From positions 1-48,342 of the forward strand of contig JACVRN010000028.1 in the NCBI GenBank assembly GCA_014534425.1: a stretch of DNA of 48,342 nucleotides, given 5' to 3'. The DNA comes from Pyrinomonadaceae bacterium (GTDB taxonomy: Bacteria > Acidobacteriota > Blastocatellia > Pyrinomonadales > Pyrinomonadaceae). Numbering within the stretch: position 1 is the stretch's first letter; every line of letters starts with the position of its first letter. Under the pieces are notes generated by a model. It made no database searches and was not told the DNA's origin. It worked only from the letters and a program-made list of their open reading frames with translations. Shown here one piece after another: positions 16,721-25,411 of the stretch. Position numbers and translations under genes: made by a program.

Positions 16721-17283
16721 TATTTTGCGCGCTCTATGTAGCGGCCTTCACGCGGGTCAACGCGAATGCGCTCGCCTTCGCTGACGAAGGGTGGAACCTG
16801 AATGGTGACGCCGTTCTCAAGCGTCGCGGGCTTGTTGACGTTCGAGACGGTCGCGCCCTTCAGCGAAGGCTCCGTCTGAGTCACAGTCAATTCCATAGAA
16901 GGCGGAAGCTCTATGCCAATGGGCGCGCCCTCGTAAAATTCCGCCTGAATCTTCAGCCCAGGCATGAGCCACTGCGCCGCGTCGCCCAGGTCGTCTTCGC
17001 TCAACTCTACTTGCTCATAATTCTCCGTGTTCATGAAATGATGATGCGAGCCGTCCGAATAAAGGTACTCCATCTCGTGCTGTTCGAGGTTCGCGCGCTC
17101 CACAGTGTCGGCTGAGCGAAAGCGATGCTCGAAGCTTGAGCCTGTGCGAAGGTCGCGCAGCTTGGTCTGAACCATAGCGCGCAGGTTTCCAGGCGTGTGA
17201 TGACGAAACTCAATAACTTTGCAGAGCTTTCCCTCGAAGAGAATGACCATGCCGCGTCTAATCTGAGTTGCAGGAATTGCCAT
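16720..17283 (-). CDS. efp: Translation elongation factor P with non-canonical tip loop
   Basis: EF-P rescues ribosomes stalled at proline runs. The 187-residue product has the standard three domains: an N-terminal KOW-like domain ([19 protein letters not shown]), an OB domain ([19 protein letters not shown]), and a C-terminal OB domain ending in [25 protein letters not shown] sequence. ATG 17283 gives the family length; longer frames add unrelated residues. The tip loop reads HTPGNLRAM, so the modified Lys of E. coli (PGKG) is replaced by Asn33, with Leu34 and Arg35 next. Modification by EpmA at this position is therefore not possible. Confidence 0.96.
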   Translation of the reverse strand: MAIPATQIRRGMVILFEGKLCKVIEFRHHTPGNLRAMVQTKLRDLRTGSSFEHRFRSADTVERANLEQHEMEYLYSDGSHHHFMNTENYEQVELSEDDLGDAAQWLMPGLKIQAEFYEGAPIGIELPPSMELTVTQTEPSLKGATVSNVNKPATLENGVTIQVPPFVSEGERIRVDPREGRYIERAK

Positions 17284-17459
17284 AAAGCTTCTTTTAATTC
17301 TCCGTATCGAATAAAGTTTCAACGTCTGCCGGAAAGCCGCACGAATGCGCCCTCTATCCGTGATAGTTGAAAAGCGCGCGGCTTTGGCAAACCACGTAGT
17401 CTAGCGGGCAGCCACATCGTTTGTCCAGCCGCAAAGCATTTTGGATTGGAGCGACATCG

Positions 17460-17705
17460 CTATGTCCCGTTGCCTTCGCCAGCGTCGCCCGGCTCATCTA
17501 TATCGTCCAGCTTGAAGAAGACGCGCAGGGTCACTTGATACTGAAGCCGTCCCTGCTGCAAGCCGCCGCGCATCTCTTCGACGACGAACCATGAAAGGTT
17601 ATGCAGCGTCTTTCTGGCGCACGCGACCGCCACCTCAATCGCGTGGCTGAAGCTCTGGCTTGAAGTGCCGACTATCTCTACTCCCTTAAAGATACTGTCG
17701 CTCAT
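17460..17705 (-). CDS. Dodecin family flavin-binding protein
   Basis: Dodecins form dodecameric shells that store or buffer flavin. This 81-residue protein has the family pattern: FKGVEIVGTSSQSFSHAIE at the start, RKTLHNLSWFVVEEMRG with the flavin-stacking Trp, and QYQVTLRVFFKLDD at the end. A polar tail of about 14 residues (EPGDAGEGNGT) is extra. Two ATGs are adjacent; the second was chosen. It lies between efp and the sprT-like gene on the same strand. A large hairpin lies upstream of its start (17843-17926). Confidence 0.9.
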   Translation of the reverse strand: MSDSIFKGVEIVGTSSQSFSHAIEVAVACARKTLHNLSWFVVEEMRGGLQQGRLQYQVTLRVFFKLDDIDEPGDAGEGNGT

Positions 17706-17842
17706 CAATCGTCTCCTTTGAATCCACCTGAGGAAAGCGCAGAGAAAGAATTGCGAATGGTTTTATTAAAAGCGGGAGGGACGCTAGCACGCGCTCTTGA
17801 AGGGTGTCAAGAATCTGTATGAATGAACGATTATTTGTAAAA

Positions 17843-17926
17843 CCTGAAGAGCGAACATGTCTTCTCGAAAGACGCTTGCGGGATAAACCCGTACGGCTTT
17901 CGATTAAGACCTGTTCGCTCTTTTCG
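17843..17926. other. Large imperfect hairpin between sprT-like gene and dodecin gene
   Basis: Left arm elements GAGCGAACA, GTCTT and TCGAAAG pair in order with CTTTCGA, AAGAC and TGTTCGCTC on the right, capped by GGG-ATAAA-CCC. About 26 base pairs form with a few mismatches. On the minus strand it follows the sprT-like stop by about 60 bases and precedes the dodecin start by about 140. It may be a terminator, a structured leader or a small RNA. Confidence 0.7.
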
Positions 17927-17987
17927 GAGGAGCCCACCTGTCCCTATGGCTAGAACGTTTAGGTGGTTCCAAAGTTCCAATAAATTC

Positions 17988-18722
17988 TCAGGCAGCACGC
18001 GCCGCACGCATGCTCTTACGACTAAGCGCTATGCGCTCCAGCCAGTCTTGCGCCTCCTCGTAACGAGGGAAGCGGCGCTCGTCCGTGCGGAAGGCATTTG
18101 TGTGATAGTAACGACGACCATCAATGACGCGCGCAGGGTGTTTTATGTGCAGCATCTCGTGATAGAGAATGTATTCGACAAACCACTCCGGCACATCCCG
18201 CGCATCCAGAGTCTTGCTGATGACTATGGTGTCATGCACAGAATCGTGATGACCAAGAATGCGGCGCGTGCGTCGCTGCGACCACGTCAAAGTAGGCTTT
18301 TCAATCTCGCCCTCGAAATACAGACGGTTCAAGCGGTCGAACATCTTCTCCAAATCGTAGAAGCGACCGCGAGCGGAAGAGACCTGCTTTCTTCCGCGAC
18401 GACGCCGCGCGATGTCTGACGCGCGCAAGACCTGCGGCGAGCAGGCATAGTCTCTGTAGACGCGCTCGTGAACTTCCGGCACTCGTTTGGAGAGCAGCTT
18501 GGCGACCAGCATAAAAGCTATGGCGCGCAGCACGTTCTGCGAGGCGTCGCGGCAAATGTCTGAGAGCCGCACGTAGACTTTGCCCGTGCGTATACGAATC
18601 GTGTGATGAAGCCCCGCGTAAGGGTAGAAACGCACCTCTATTTCAGGCACGGGACGGTTGCCGCCCAGCTGGCGGAAAGCGTCTGCGAAAAGCGCGCCTA
18701 AAAACTGCTGCGACCCTGCCAT
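17988..18722 (-). CDS. SprT-like zinc metalloprotein
   Basis: A 244-residue protein with the zinc-peptidase motif HEMLH at residues 188-192 in YILYHEMLHIKHP. It is preceded by an LYFEGEIEKPTLTWSQR segment and followed by FRTDERRFPRYEEAQDW. This is the SprT/Spartan-type domain layout (start of the fold, HExxH, then a downstream His). Spartan proteins cleave DNA-protein crosslinks, but many bacterial SprT-like proteins are uncharacterised. The first 90 residues match nothing I recognise. ATG 18722 is the only good start. The region upstream is shared with hrcA in divergent orientation. Confidence 0.8.
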   Translation of the reverse strand: MAGSQQFLGALFADAFRQLGGNRPVPEIEVRFYPYAGLHHTIRIRTGKVYVRLSDICRDASQNVLRAIAFMLVAKLLSKRVPEVHERVYRDYACSPQVLRASDIARRRRGRKQVSSARGRFYDLEKMFDRLNRLYFEGEIEKPTLTWSQRRTRRILGHHDSVHDTIVISKTLDARDVPEWFVEYILYHEMLHIKHPARVIDGRRYYHTNAFRTDERRFPRYEEAQDWLERIALSRKSMRAARAA

Positions 18723-19041
18723 AAAAAGGAGACCTCAGAAACGTCGGCTCTCGGAAGCTTGCTGGCTGTGGCTGATATTACGGGCGCGCTGGCAGGAGCG
18801 TCAATGCCGCTCTCCAAAGGGCCTTCTAAGCTGTTGATACGTCAAGGAATGAGGCATGGACGCGGAAAACCCTCTCAAGCTCGGCTCCGAAGGCTGCTTG
18901 CTAAGGCTCATATTTATAGTAACTTGAGCCTGATTCTCGTCGTACCTTAACCGTTGTATTAGCTTAACTGTAAGAGCCGCTTTAGATTAACCTGGCGATA
19001 AGGCTTCCCGAGCGTCGGAAGCCGCTTGGTAAAAACAATGT

Positions 19042-19070
19042 TTGCCGTCTGCATTATAATCGGTTATACT
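19042..19070 (+). promoter_or_regulatory. Candidate sigma-70 promoter for hrcA
   Basis: TTGCCG (19042-19047) and TATACT (19065-19070) are separated by 17 bases. A TATAAT lies just upstream at 19055-19060 without a matching -35. The predicted transcript would have a leader of about 170 bases. Confidence 0.5.
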
Positions 19071-19155
19071 GCCAGAGGTTGGACTGACGCTCCCGCCTTT
19101 CGTGCGCGACCGTCCGACCGCTCCGGCGAGAGGTTTCTTGACAAGCCGGAATTGG

Positions 19156-19188
19156 CAGTGCTATTGAATTCCTTAAGAGCAGGCACTG
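19156..19188. promoter_or_regulatory. Inverted repeat in the hrcA leader (not canonical CIRCE)
   Basis: CAGTGC at 19156-19161 is matched by GCACTG at 19183-19188, with inner TGCT/AGCA pairing. A CIRCE operator (TTAGCACTC-N9-GAGTGCTAA) has the opposite arm order and 9-base spacing, so this is not a standard CIRCE. It may be a divergent HrcA operator or only an RNA hairpin. Confidence 0.35.
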
Positions 19189-19245
19189 GGTTTCCCCAAA
19201 CAGAGAAGCACCTGCTCGTCCCCGCGAAACATCCTAAACTGAGCG

Positions 19246-20370
19246 ATGGTCACTCGCACCTCAGGCACATATTCGCGTAAATCAGAGACACCCGACTCGC
19301 GCGGGCAAGCCGTATTGTCTGCCATCATCAACGAGCATCTGGTGACGGGCGAGCCTGTGGGTTCGCGCACCATCTCTGACAGGTTCGCGCACGCTACGGG
19401 TATGAGTCCGGCCACGATTCGCAACGTGATGGCCGAGTTGGAGGAGTTGGGGTTGGTAGAGCAGCCGCACACCTCCGCCGGTCGCGTTCCGACCGACAAG
19501 GGCTATCGCTACTACGTGGATCACATGCTCGGAGAAGCGCGTTTGTCTAAAGCAGACCTGGCCGCTATAAACTCTCTGTTGGGCGGTTTGAGGGAAGGCA
19601 AAGTTGGTGCGCCGGATCATTTGATGGAGCGGACTTCGCACCTGCTCTCGGAGCTTTCGGACAATGTGGGCATAGTCGTCTCGCCGTCTTTGGCAGAAAA
19701 TATTCTACAGCACATAGAGTTCGTGCGGCTCGCGGACAGTCGCATCCTTGTCATACTGGTATCGTCTAGCAACATCATACAGAACAAGATCGTGCGCGTG
19801 GACGACCCGCTCAGCCAGGAAGAGCTTGACCGCACGGCGCGTTATTTGAATGTGGAGTTTAGCGGGAAGAGTTTGGCGGCCATACGCGCGGAGATTCTTG
19901 AGTTGATGCGCCAGGAAAAGGCGCTCTACGACAAGCTGCTACAGAACGCCATACTGCTCTGCGAGCGCAGCCTCGAAGGCGAAGAGGCGTCCACCGGGCA
20001 GGTCTTCGTAGACGGCGCTTCCAATATTTTGATGAAGCCGGATTTTGTGGACACGGAAAGGATGCGCGAGCTTTTCCGTACCTTCGAAGAGAAATCCCGA
20101 CTGGTCAAAATCCTGAACGAATGCATGGAGCGCGACTCTAGCTTTGCGGGGCGCGACGTGCAGGTCGTCATAGGCCGCGAGAACATTACGCCCTCGATGC
20201 AGGATTGCGCTTTGATTACCGCGCCGTATCGCCTGGGCGTGGGCCAGGCCGTAGGCGCTATAGGCGTCGTAGGCCCCATGCGAATTGAATATGCGCGTAT
20301 GATGTCGGTCGTCAATTACGTGGCGCGCCACATAGAGCGCATACTCTGGGAGGAGAACTCCGTAGACTGA
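19246..20370 (+). CDS. hrcA: Heat-inducible transcription repressor HrcA
   Basis: HrcA represses chaperone genes by binding CIRCE operators and is kept active by GroE. The 374-residue protein has the N-terminal winged helix (VGSRTISDRFAHATGMSPAT, then IRNVMAELEELGLVEQPHTS and AGRVPTDKGYRYYVDHM), a GAF-like middle domain, and the late GPMRIEYARMMSVVNYVA motif. It is first in the order hrcA-grpE-dnaK-dnaJ, consistent with autoregulation of the cluster. A canonical CIRCE box was not found upstream or before dnaK or dnaJ. Confidence 0.97.
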   Translation: MVTRTSGTYSRKSETPDSRGQAVLSAIINEHLVTGEPVGSRTISDRFAHATGMSPATIRNVMAELEELGLVEQPHTSAGRVPTDKGYRYYVDHMLGEARLSKADLAAINSLLGGLREGKVGAPDHLMERTSHLLSELSDNVGIVVSPSLAENILQHIEFVRLADSRILVILVSSSNIIQNKIVRVDDPLSQEELDRTARYLNVEFSGKSLAAIRAEILELMRQEKALYDKLLQNAILLCERSLEGEEASTGQVFVDGASNILMKPDFVDTERMRELFRTFEEKSRLVKILNECMERDSSFAGRDVQVVIGRENITPSMQDCALITAPYRLGVGQAVGAIGVVGPMRIEYARMMSVVNYVARHIERILWEENSVD

Positions 20371-20398
20371 AACTGCCTGTATTTCAGGAAAAGCCTTG

Positions 20399-21307
20399 AT
20401 GCTTTCCCGACCTGTTTGCAGCCTGATGAATGAAGAGCCACAGATGATGAGAGACCAAAAGGGAGAAGAGAGAAGCCGCACGATTCCCGTCCGTTTTCTT
20501 GATGAAGAAAGCGACGAGCAGTCGTTGGGGCGCAACGAGCCTTCAGCCGAAGACATAGGGCGCGAGTCCAGCTACGAGGATGAGACGGAAGTGCAGCGAC
20601 GTATTGATCGCGGCGCGGAAGATGAAACGGAGGCGGGCCGCGACCGCGCGGACGATTCAGACGTGGCGGGCGGGCCTCCGCGCAGCGAGATGCCAGAGGA
20701 GCGCGAAGACCAGAACAAGTCTAACCCCGGCGGAAGCGCACAGCGCGGCTCTAACTCCACACGCGTGATGAAAAACGCGCAGGGCGGCGAAGATGCTGCG
20801 CGTACGACCGGCCCCGTCATGGCCGAGCTTGTTGCTACTCGCGCTGAGTTGAAGCGAGTCGAGGCCGAGCGCGACGATTTGAAAGACAGGCTTATACGGC
20901 GTCAGGCGGAGTTCGACAACTACCGCAAGCGCGTTGAGCGCGAGCGTGGTGAATCCTACAACCGCATGCTCGGCGACGTTGCTCGCAAGCTTCTTCCAGT
21001 GCTAGATAACCTGCGTCGCGCGCTGGACGCGGAATCTTCCATGAAGGCTAACGAGTCGGAAGAGTTTCGACACTTCCTGAATGGCGTTGAGCTTATCTAC
21101 AAACAACTCAACGAAGTGCTTGAGGGCCTGGGCGTGGAGCCTGTGGCGGCTGTGGGCCAGCCGTTTGATCCTCACGTACACGAAGCAGTCGTGACCGAAC
21201 AGACGGAGGAATTTGAACCGGACACGGTGATACAGGAACTAGTTCGCGGCTATCGTCTGGGCGACAAACTGTTGCGCCCGGCTGTAGTCAAGGTTGCTAC
21301 ACGATAG
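20399..21307 (+). CDS. grpE: Nucleotide exchange factor GrpE with long acidic N-terminus
   Basis: GrpE releases ADP from DnaK. The C-terminal part (about 140-302) is standard: a coiled-coil start AELVATRAELKRVEAERDDL, RRQAEFDNYRKRVERER, and the beta-domain end VTEQTEEFEPDTVIQEL followed by GYRLGDKLLRPAVVKV. The first 130 residues are an acidic, low-complexity extension rich in Glu, Asp, Arg and Ser, so the protein is about 100 residues longer than in E. coli. ATG 20399 has AGGA nine bases upstream; ATG 20426 is an alternative. It starts 28 bp after hrcA. Confidence 0.95.
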   Translation: MLSRPVCSLMNEEPQMMRDQKGEERSRTIPVRFLDEESDEQSLGRNEPSAEDIGRESSYEDETEVQRRIDRGAEDETEAGRDRADDSDVAGGPPRSEMPEEREDQNKSNPGGSAQRGSNSTRVMKNAQGGEDAARTTGPVMAELVATRAELKRVEAERDDLKDRLIRRQAEFDNYRKRVERERGESYNRMLGDVARKLLPVLDNLRRALDAESSMKANESEEFRHFLNGVELIYKQLNEVLEGLGVEPVAAVGQPFDPHVHEAVVTEQTEEFEPDTVIQELVRGYRLGDKLLRPAVVKVATR

Positions 21308-21330
21308 ATTAGCTCTTTATATCTCGCCTT

Positions 21331-21348
21331 CCTGTTCGCTCGAACAGG
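21331..21348. promoter_or_regulatory. Perfect 8-2-8 palindrome between grpE and dnaK
   Basis: CCTGTTCGCTCGAACAGG is an inverted repeat with two central bases. It also fits CTGT-N8-ACAG, the spacing of a proteobacterial LexA box, but the core is not A/T rich. No T-run follows, so it is not a classical terminator. It may be an operator or an mRNA hairpin in the dnaK leader. Confidence 0.5.
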
Positions 21349-21424
21349 AGTAATAGCAGAAGCCGTCCCCGATTCTAGTTGCGGCTCAAACCTCTTAACC
21401 CCTACCACCTTTGGATGAAATGCT

Positions 21425-23236
21425 ATGGGCAAAGTTATTGGAATAGATTTAGGAACGACGAACTGCTGCGTTGCCGTTTTGGAAGGCGGCGCTGTGCAGA
21501 TTGTGCCGAATAAAGAGGGCGGTCGCACGACCCCCACCGTCGTAGGCTTCACGGATAAAGGCGAGAGGCTCGTCGGGCAGATTGCCAAACGACAGGCCGT
21601 CACCAACGCCGCCAACACCGTCTACGCCGTCAAGCGCCTTATAGGCCGCAAGTTCAACTCTGCGGAAGTGCAGCGCATGAAAGAGTCTGCGCCTTTCGAG
21701 ATAGTTGACTCGCAGAACGGCGACGCGCGCATACGCGTTCAGGGACGCACCTACAGCCCGCCGGAAATCTCCGGCATCGTCCTGCAACGCCTGAAGGCTG
21801 CGGCTGAAGATTTCTTGGGCGAGAGTGTGACGGACGCCATCGTCACAGTCCCGGCTTATTTTGATGACACGCAGCGACAGGCCACGCGCGACGCTGGCAA
21901 AATCGCTGGCCTCAAGATTGAGCGCATCATCAACGAGCCTACGGCAGCCGCTCTGGCCTACGGCCTTGGCCGCAGCGAGTCCGAGCGGATAGCCGTTTTC
22001 GACCTCGGCGGCGGAACCTTCGACATCTCCATCCTTGAGATGAACGAAGGCGTCTTCGAAGTCCTCTCGACTTCGGGCAACACCTTCCTGGGCGGCGAGG
22101 ATTTCGACGAGCGCATCATTAACTGGATGGCCGACCAGTTCAAGGACGAGACGGGCATAGACCTCAGGCAAGACCGCTTGGCTTTGCAGCGCCTGAAGGA
22201 AGCCGCAGAGCGCGCCAAGTGCGAACTGTCGAGCGTGACGGAGACGAACATCAACCTGCCGTTCATAGCGGCGGACGCCTCCGGCCCCAAACACTTCAAC
22301 AAGACCTTGACGCGCGACCAGTTTGAGCAGCTGATTGGCGATTTGGTAGAGGGAACCATAGAGCCGTGCCAGAAGGCTCTTTGGGACGCGAAGCTTCAGC
22401 CGACGGACATAGACAAAGTAATCCTGGTCGGCGGACAGACTCGCTCTCCCATCATCGCGCGCACCGTCAAGGAGATTTTCGGCAAAGACGCGTCGGCTGA
22501 AATCAACCCGGACGAAGTCGTGGCGATGGGCGCGGCCATTCAGGGCGGCGTGTTGACGGGCGATGTCAAAGACATAGTTCTCCTGGACGTGCTGCCTTTG
22601 AGCCTCGGACTTGAGACGCGCGGCGGCCTCTTCACCAAAATCATAGAGCGCAACTCTACGATTCCTCTTCGCAACAGCCTGACCTTTACGACCGTGGTCG
22701 ACAATCAATCGAGCGTGGAGATTCACGTCCTTCAGGGCGAGCGCGAAGTGGCGCAGGGCAACCGCAGCCTTGGCAAGTTCGAGCTTGTGGGCCTGCCCGC
22801 AGCGCCGCGCGGCGTGCCGCAGATTGAGGTCTGCTTCGAGGTTGACGCCAACGGCATAGTCAACGTTTCGGCTACGGACAAGGCCACCGGACGAGACCAG
22901 CAGATGCGAATCACGCCCACCTCCGGCCTCTCGCCGGACGAGATTGACAGGCTGATACGTGAGGCGGAAGCTTCTATAGAAACCGACCGCCGCATTAAAG
23001 AGATAATCGCGCTTCGCACCAAGCTCGAAGGGCTTATGCGAAACACTCAACGCTCTTTCTCGGAATTCTCCGCTTCGCTTTCGCCGGAAGATAGACGCGA
23101 CGGCCAGCTTGCCCTGAACGAAGGGCAGTCAGCCGTCCAATCCGATAACCCTGAAGAGATTCAGAGAGCCATAGAGGGCGTGGAGCAACTCGCCAACCAG
23201 ATAACTATGGCAATGATGAACTCCATGGGAGTCTGA
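21425..23236 (+). CDS. dnaK: Hsp70 chaperone DnaK, short C-terminus
   Basis: DnaK is the ATP-driven Hsp70 chaperone. The 603-residue protein has the phosphate-1 motif [60 protein letters not shown] and [10 protein letters not shown]. The substrate-binding domain with [14 protein letters not shown] and the helical lid follow. It is about 35 residues shorter than E. coli DnaK and ends [13 protein letters not shown], so the disordered Gly/Gln-rich tail and terminal EEV-type motif are absent. The leader (21308-21424) contains a perfect palindrome. dnaJ follows after 166 bp. Confidence 0.98.
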   Translation: MGKVIGIDLGTTNCCVAVLEGGAVQIVPNKEGGRTTPTVVGFTDKGERLVGQIAKRQAVTNAANTVYAVKRLIGRKFNSAEVQRMKESAPFEIVDSQNGDARIRVQGRTYSPPEISGIVLQRLKAAAEDFLGESVTDAIVTVPAYFDDTQRQATRDAGKIAGLKIERIINEPTAAALAYGLGRSESERIAVFDLGGGTFDISILEMNEGVFEVLSTSGNTFLGGEDFDERIINWMADQFKDETGIDLRQDRLALQRLKEAAERAKCELSSVTETNINLPFIAADASGPKHFNKTLTRDQFEQLIGDLVEGTIEPCQKALWDAKLQPTDIDKVILVGGQTRSPIIARTVKEIFGKDASAEINPDEVVAMGAAIQGGVLTGDVKDIVLLDVLPLSLGLETRGGLFTKIIERNSTIPLRNSLTFTTVVDNQSSVEIHVLQGEREVAQGNRSLGKFELVGLPAAPRGVPQIEVCFEVDANGIVNVSATDKATGRDQQMRITPTSGLSPDEIDRLIREAEASIETDRRIKEIIALRTKLEGLMRNTQRSFSEFSASLSPEDRRDGQLALNEGQSAVQSDNPEEIQRAIEGVEQLANQITMAMMNSMGV

Positions 23237-23294
23237 GCGGCGCTGGCGGCGCTGCTTCCTACGGGCGCGCTTGTGCTACAATTCAACCTCAAGT

Positions 23295-23333
23295 TCGGCG
23301 GTCAGCTTTGCGGATGATAAAGCTGGCCGCCGA
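23295..23333 (+). promoter_or_regulatory. 15-bp hairpin between dnaK and dnaJ
   Basis: TCGGCGGTCAGCTTT pairs with AAAGCTGGCCGCCGA around a nine-base loop, with one G-U pair. No T-run follows, so it is more likely to be an mRNA-stabilising or processing hairpin after dnaK than a strong terminator. Confidence 0.7.
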
Positions 23334-23336
23334 GTG

Positions 23337-23363
23337 TTGAAGAGCGTCAGAGTCTTATATAAT
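23337..23363 (+). promoter_or_regulatory. Candidate promoter for dnaJ
   Basis: A perfect TATAAT at 23358-23363 is preceded by TTGAAG at 23337-23342, a short 15-base spacer. It lies 40 bases before the dnaJ start and just after the hairpin, so dnaJ may be transcribed separately as well as by read-through from dnaK. Confidence 0.4.
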
Positions 23364-23402
23364 GCGTTATCGAAATTTTTTGTTATCTCACAGGGGATTT
23401 GA

Positions 23403-24530
23403 ATGAGCAGCAAGAGAGATTATTACGAGGTATTGGGAGTCGCGCGCACGGCGAATGAGCAGGAGATAAAGAGCGCTTATCGCCGCCTTGCCATCCAGTA
23501 CCACCCGGATAAGAATCCCGGCAATACAGAGGCCGAGGAGAAGTTCAAAGAGGCAGCCGAAGCCTACTCGGTTCTTTCCGACGCGGAGCAGCGCCGTCGC
23601 TACGACCGCTTCGGGCACGCGGGCGTGTCATCTAGCGCGGCAGGAGCAGGCGCGGGCTGGGGCGCTCCGGGCTTCGGCGGCATAGAAGACATTCTGGGAG
23701 ACCTCTTCGGCTTCGGAGATGTCTTCGGCGGTCGCGCGGGCGGCTCGCGCCGCACAGCCGCACAGCGCGGCGCAGACCTTCGTTATGATTTAGAGATAAG
23801 CCTTGAAGATGCCGCAGGCGGCATGACGGCGCAGCTTCGCATCCCTCGCCTTGAGGCTTGCGATGTGTGCGAGGGTTCGGGCGCAAAGCAGGGGACGCAG
23901 CCGGAAAATTGTCAGACCTGCGGCGGCGTTGGACAGGTCAGATACCAGCAGGGCTTCTTTTCCGTGGCGCGCACCTGCTCGGCTTGTCGCGGCACCGGAA
24001 AGATAATCAAGACGCCGTGCGAGCAGTGCAAGGGCGCTGGCCGCGTAGAGCGCGAGAAGACCATGGAGGTCAAGATTCCTGCGGGCGTGGAGACAGGCTC
24101 GCGCCTGCGTATAGCCGGCGAAGGCGAAGCAGGCACGCAGGGCGGAGCAAGCGGAGACCTCTACGTGGTCATACATGTGGCCGAGCACGAAGAGTTCGAG
24201 CGACAGGGAAGCAATCTTTACTCTTCGGTTCCTGTGACGTTCGCGCAGGCTGCGCTCGGCGCGCAGGTCAGCGTCAAGACTCTGGACGGCCAGCACGACC
24301 TTAAAATCCCCGCAGGCACACAGACCGGAACGGTCTTTCGCGTCAAGGGGCAGGGAATGCCCGTACTGGGGGGGCGCGGTCGCGGCGACCTCTTCGTAGC
24401 CGTCACAGTAGTCACGCCAACCACACTCACACGCGAGCAGAGAAAACTGCTTGAGCAACTCGCAGAGATAGAGACGCACGAGCTTGAAGACAAGGGCCTG
24501 ATGGACAAGGTGCGCGACATCTTCGGCTAG
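23403..24530 (+). CDS. dnaJ: Hsp40 co-chaperone DnaJ
   Basis: DnaJ delivers substrates to DnaK and stimulates its ATPase. The 375-residue protein has a J domain ([20 protein letters not shown], with the HPD motif in QYHPDKNPG), a Gly-rich stretch ([13 protein letters not shown]), and four CxxCxGxG zinc repeats ([32 protein letters not shown]). The C-terminal substrate-binding beta domains follow. It is a type I DnaJ with all eight cysteines. A family A palindrome begins five bases after the stop. Confidence 0.98.
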   Translation: MSSKRDYYEVLGVARTANEQEIKSAYRRLAIQYHPDKNPGNTEAEEKFKEAAEAYSVLSDAEQRRRYDRFGHAGVSSSAAGAGAGWGAPGFGGIEDILGDLFGFGDVFGGRAGGSRRTAAQRGADLRYDLEISLEDAAGGMTAQLRIPRLEACDVCEGSGAKQGTQPENCQTCGGVGQVRYQQGFFSVARTCSACRGTGKIIKTPCEQCKGAGRVEREKTMEVKIPAGVETGSRLRIAGEGEAGTQGGASGDLYVVIHVAEHEEFERQGSNLYSSVPVTFAQAALGAQVSVKTLDGQHDLKIPAGTQTGTVFRVKGQGMPVLGGRGRGDLFVAVTVVTPTTLTREQRKLLEQLAEIETHELEDKGLMDKVRDIFG

Positions 24531-24843
24531 GCAGATTCAAACAGGATGGACAGGATAAAGAAATAGAATTGATTCTCTTTTTATCCTGTCCATCCTGTTA
24601 ATTTATTTCCTCATCTTACCCGTTTCGCAATCGTACAAATCTTTTCTACGCGCCGGGCACAGTTTGCATTATTAATGTTCACCTGCGCTTTGCAATCTCT
24701 CTATAACAATAGGGAAACGCCCTGTAAATCGGGCATAAAGCGGCGATTTGCCGTCGGTTCGATTATTCCGGCATGTTGGTTGCTCAATCAGCTTGCGGGT
24801 ACGGGATAGAACTCTGCATAAGACAACATAAGGGCGGGAGAAG
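24531..24843. other. 313-bp intergenic region after dnaJ
   Basis: The first 70 bases are a family A palindrome. The rest contains no supported gene; a small hairpin GCCC/GGGC lies around 24720-24738, and GGGCGGGAG lies just before ATG 24844. Confidence 0.5.
24535..24604. repeat. Dispersed palindrome family A, copy 3 (after dnaJ)
   Basis: CAGGATGGACAGGATAAAGA on the left faces TTTTTATCCTGTCCATCCTG on the right. This is the most perfect of the four copies and, being directly after the dnaJ stop, could act as the 3' end of the heat-shock message. Confidence 0.9.
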
Positions 24844-25206
24844 ATGAGAATAAAATACCTCGCGGCTTTCTTTATGAGCATGGCAATCATGCTCTTTGCG
24901 GCACCGGCGCGGGCCGAAAGTTCGAGCGGCGGCGAACAGGACACGGACACGCGGCTCGTAGATGCGAAGGTGGTTGAGATAACGGACGCGCGGCTCTCAG
25001 TTGTGGCGCAGACGGGCGTGGAGCATGTGATAGCGATTGATATCGAGAAGACGCGCGTGACACGCGACGGGCGCAACGTCTCCATCAAGGAAGTGCGCGA
25101 AGGAGACATCATCACGATAGATTTGGACGAGAAGAACCCGATCAAGTTTGCGAAGAACATCTCCATGCAGACAGGCTCTATGGCCGTCGCGCGGAATCGC
25201 CGGTAA
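24844..25206 (+). CDS. Small secreted protein of unknown function, DUF5666-like
   Basis: A 120-residue exported protein. A signal peptide (about 1-24, ending APARAE) precedes a short Ser/Gly linker and one small beta-rich domain (about 36-105) with VDAKVVEITDARLSVVAQTG and IDIEKTRVTRDGRNVSIKEV, followed by REGDIITIDLDE. This resembles single OB-like domains of secreted DUF5666-type proteins, but I cannot assign it firmly. A strong terminator follows. GGGCGGGAG precedes the ATG. There is no operon partner. Confidence 0.7.
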   Translation: MRIKYLAAFFMSMAIMLFAAPARAESSSGGEQDTDTRLVDAKVVEITDARLSVVAQTGVEHVIAIDIEKTRVTRDGRNVSIKEVREGDIITIDLDEKNPIKFAKNISMQTGSMAVARNRR

Positions 25207-25261
25207 ACGGCATAGGCGCTCTCGAACGGGAGCGTCACCTCGCATGCCGACCGGCATAATG

Positions 25262-25305
25262 GAGCCGCTTTACTTTGAAGGCAAAGCGGCTCTATCTCAA
25301 TTTTT
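25262..25305 (+). terminator. Intrinsic terminator after the small secreted protein gene
   Basis: GAGCCGCTTT (25262-25271) pairs with AAAGCGGCTC (25283-25292), followed within ten bases by TTTTT. It separates the small secreted protein gene from the histone-like gene. Confidence 0.85.
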
Positions 25306-25411
25306 ATAGCGGCACGCGCGTCATGAATTGTGAACCTGTGATATAAAGGGGCACACGAAGTTCCTGAAGAAGAGCGGTAGATAAAATCGGAAGGAGAAAA
25401 AGAGAGACGCT

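Larger units (their letters stand above)
18723..19245. other. 523-bp divergent intergenic region (sprT-like / hrcA)
   Basis: No gene is supported here. Visible elements are a hairpin AGGCTCA/TGAGCCT (18904-18931), a hairpin GGCTTCC/GGAAGCC (19002-19023), a candidate sigma-70 promoter for hrcA (19042-19070) and an inverted repeat CAGTGC/GCACTG (19156-19188) in the hrcA leader. The length and structure suggest a regulatory region serving the heat-shock genes. Confidence 0.55.

Noticed and set aside
19156..19188. CIRCE operator
   Set aside because: Arm order and spacing do not match TTAGCACTC-N9-GAGTGCTAA; retained only as an unspecified inverted repeat.
21331..21348. LexA box
   Set aside because: The CTGT-N8-ACAG spacing fits, but the core is not A/T rich and the location between chaperone genes is not typical of SOS control.
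21449..23050. Long minus-strand frame (533 codons) opposite dnaK
   Set aside because: Such antisense frames are common opposite dnaK in GC-rich genomes; composition is Arg/His-rich and no domain is visible.
24750..24800. Possible tRNA (GGTTCGAT near a TTCCGG)
   Set aside because: The T-arm spacing is wrong and no acceptor or anticodon stem pairs could be found.
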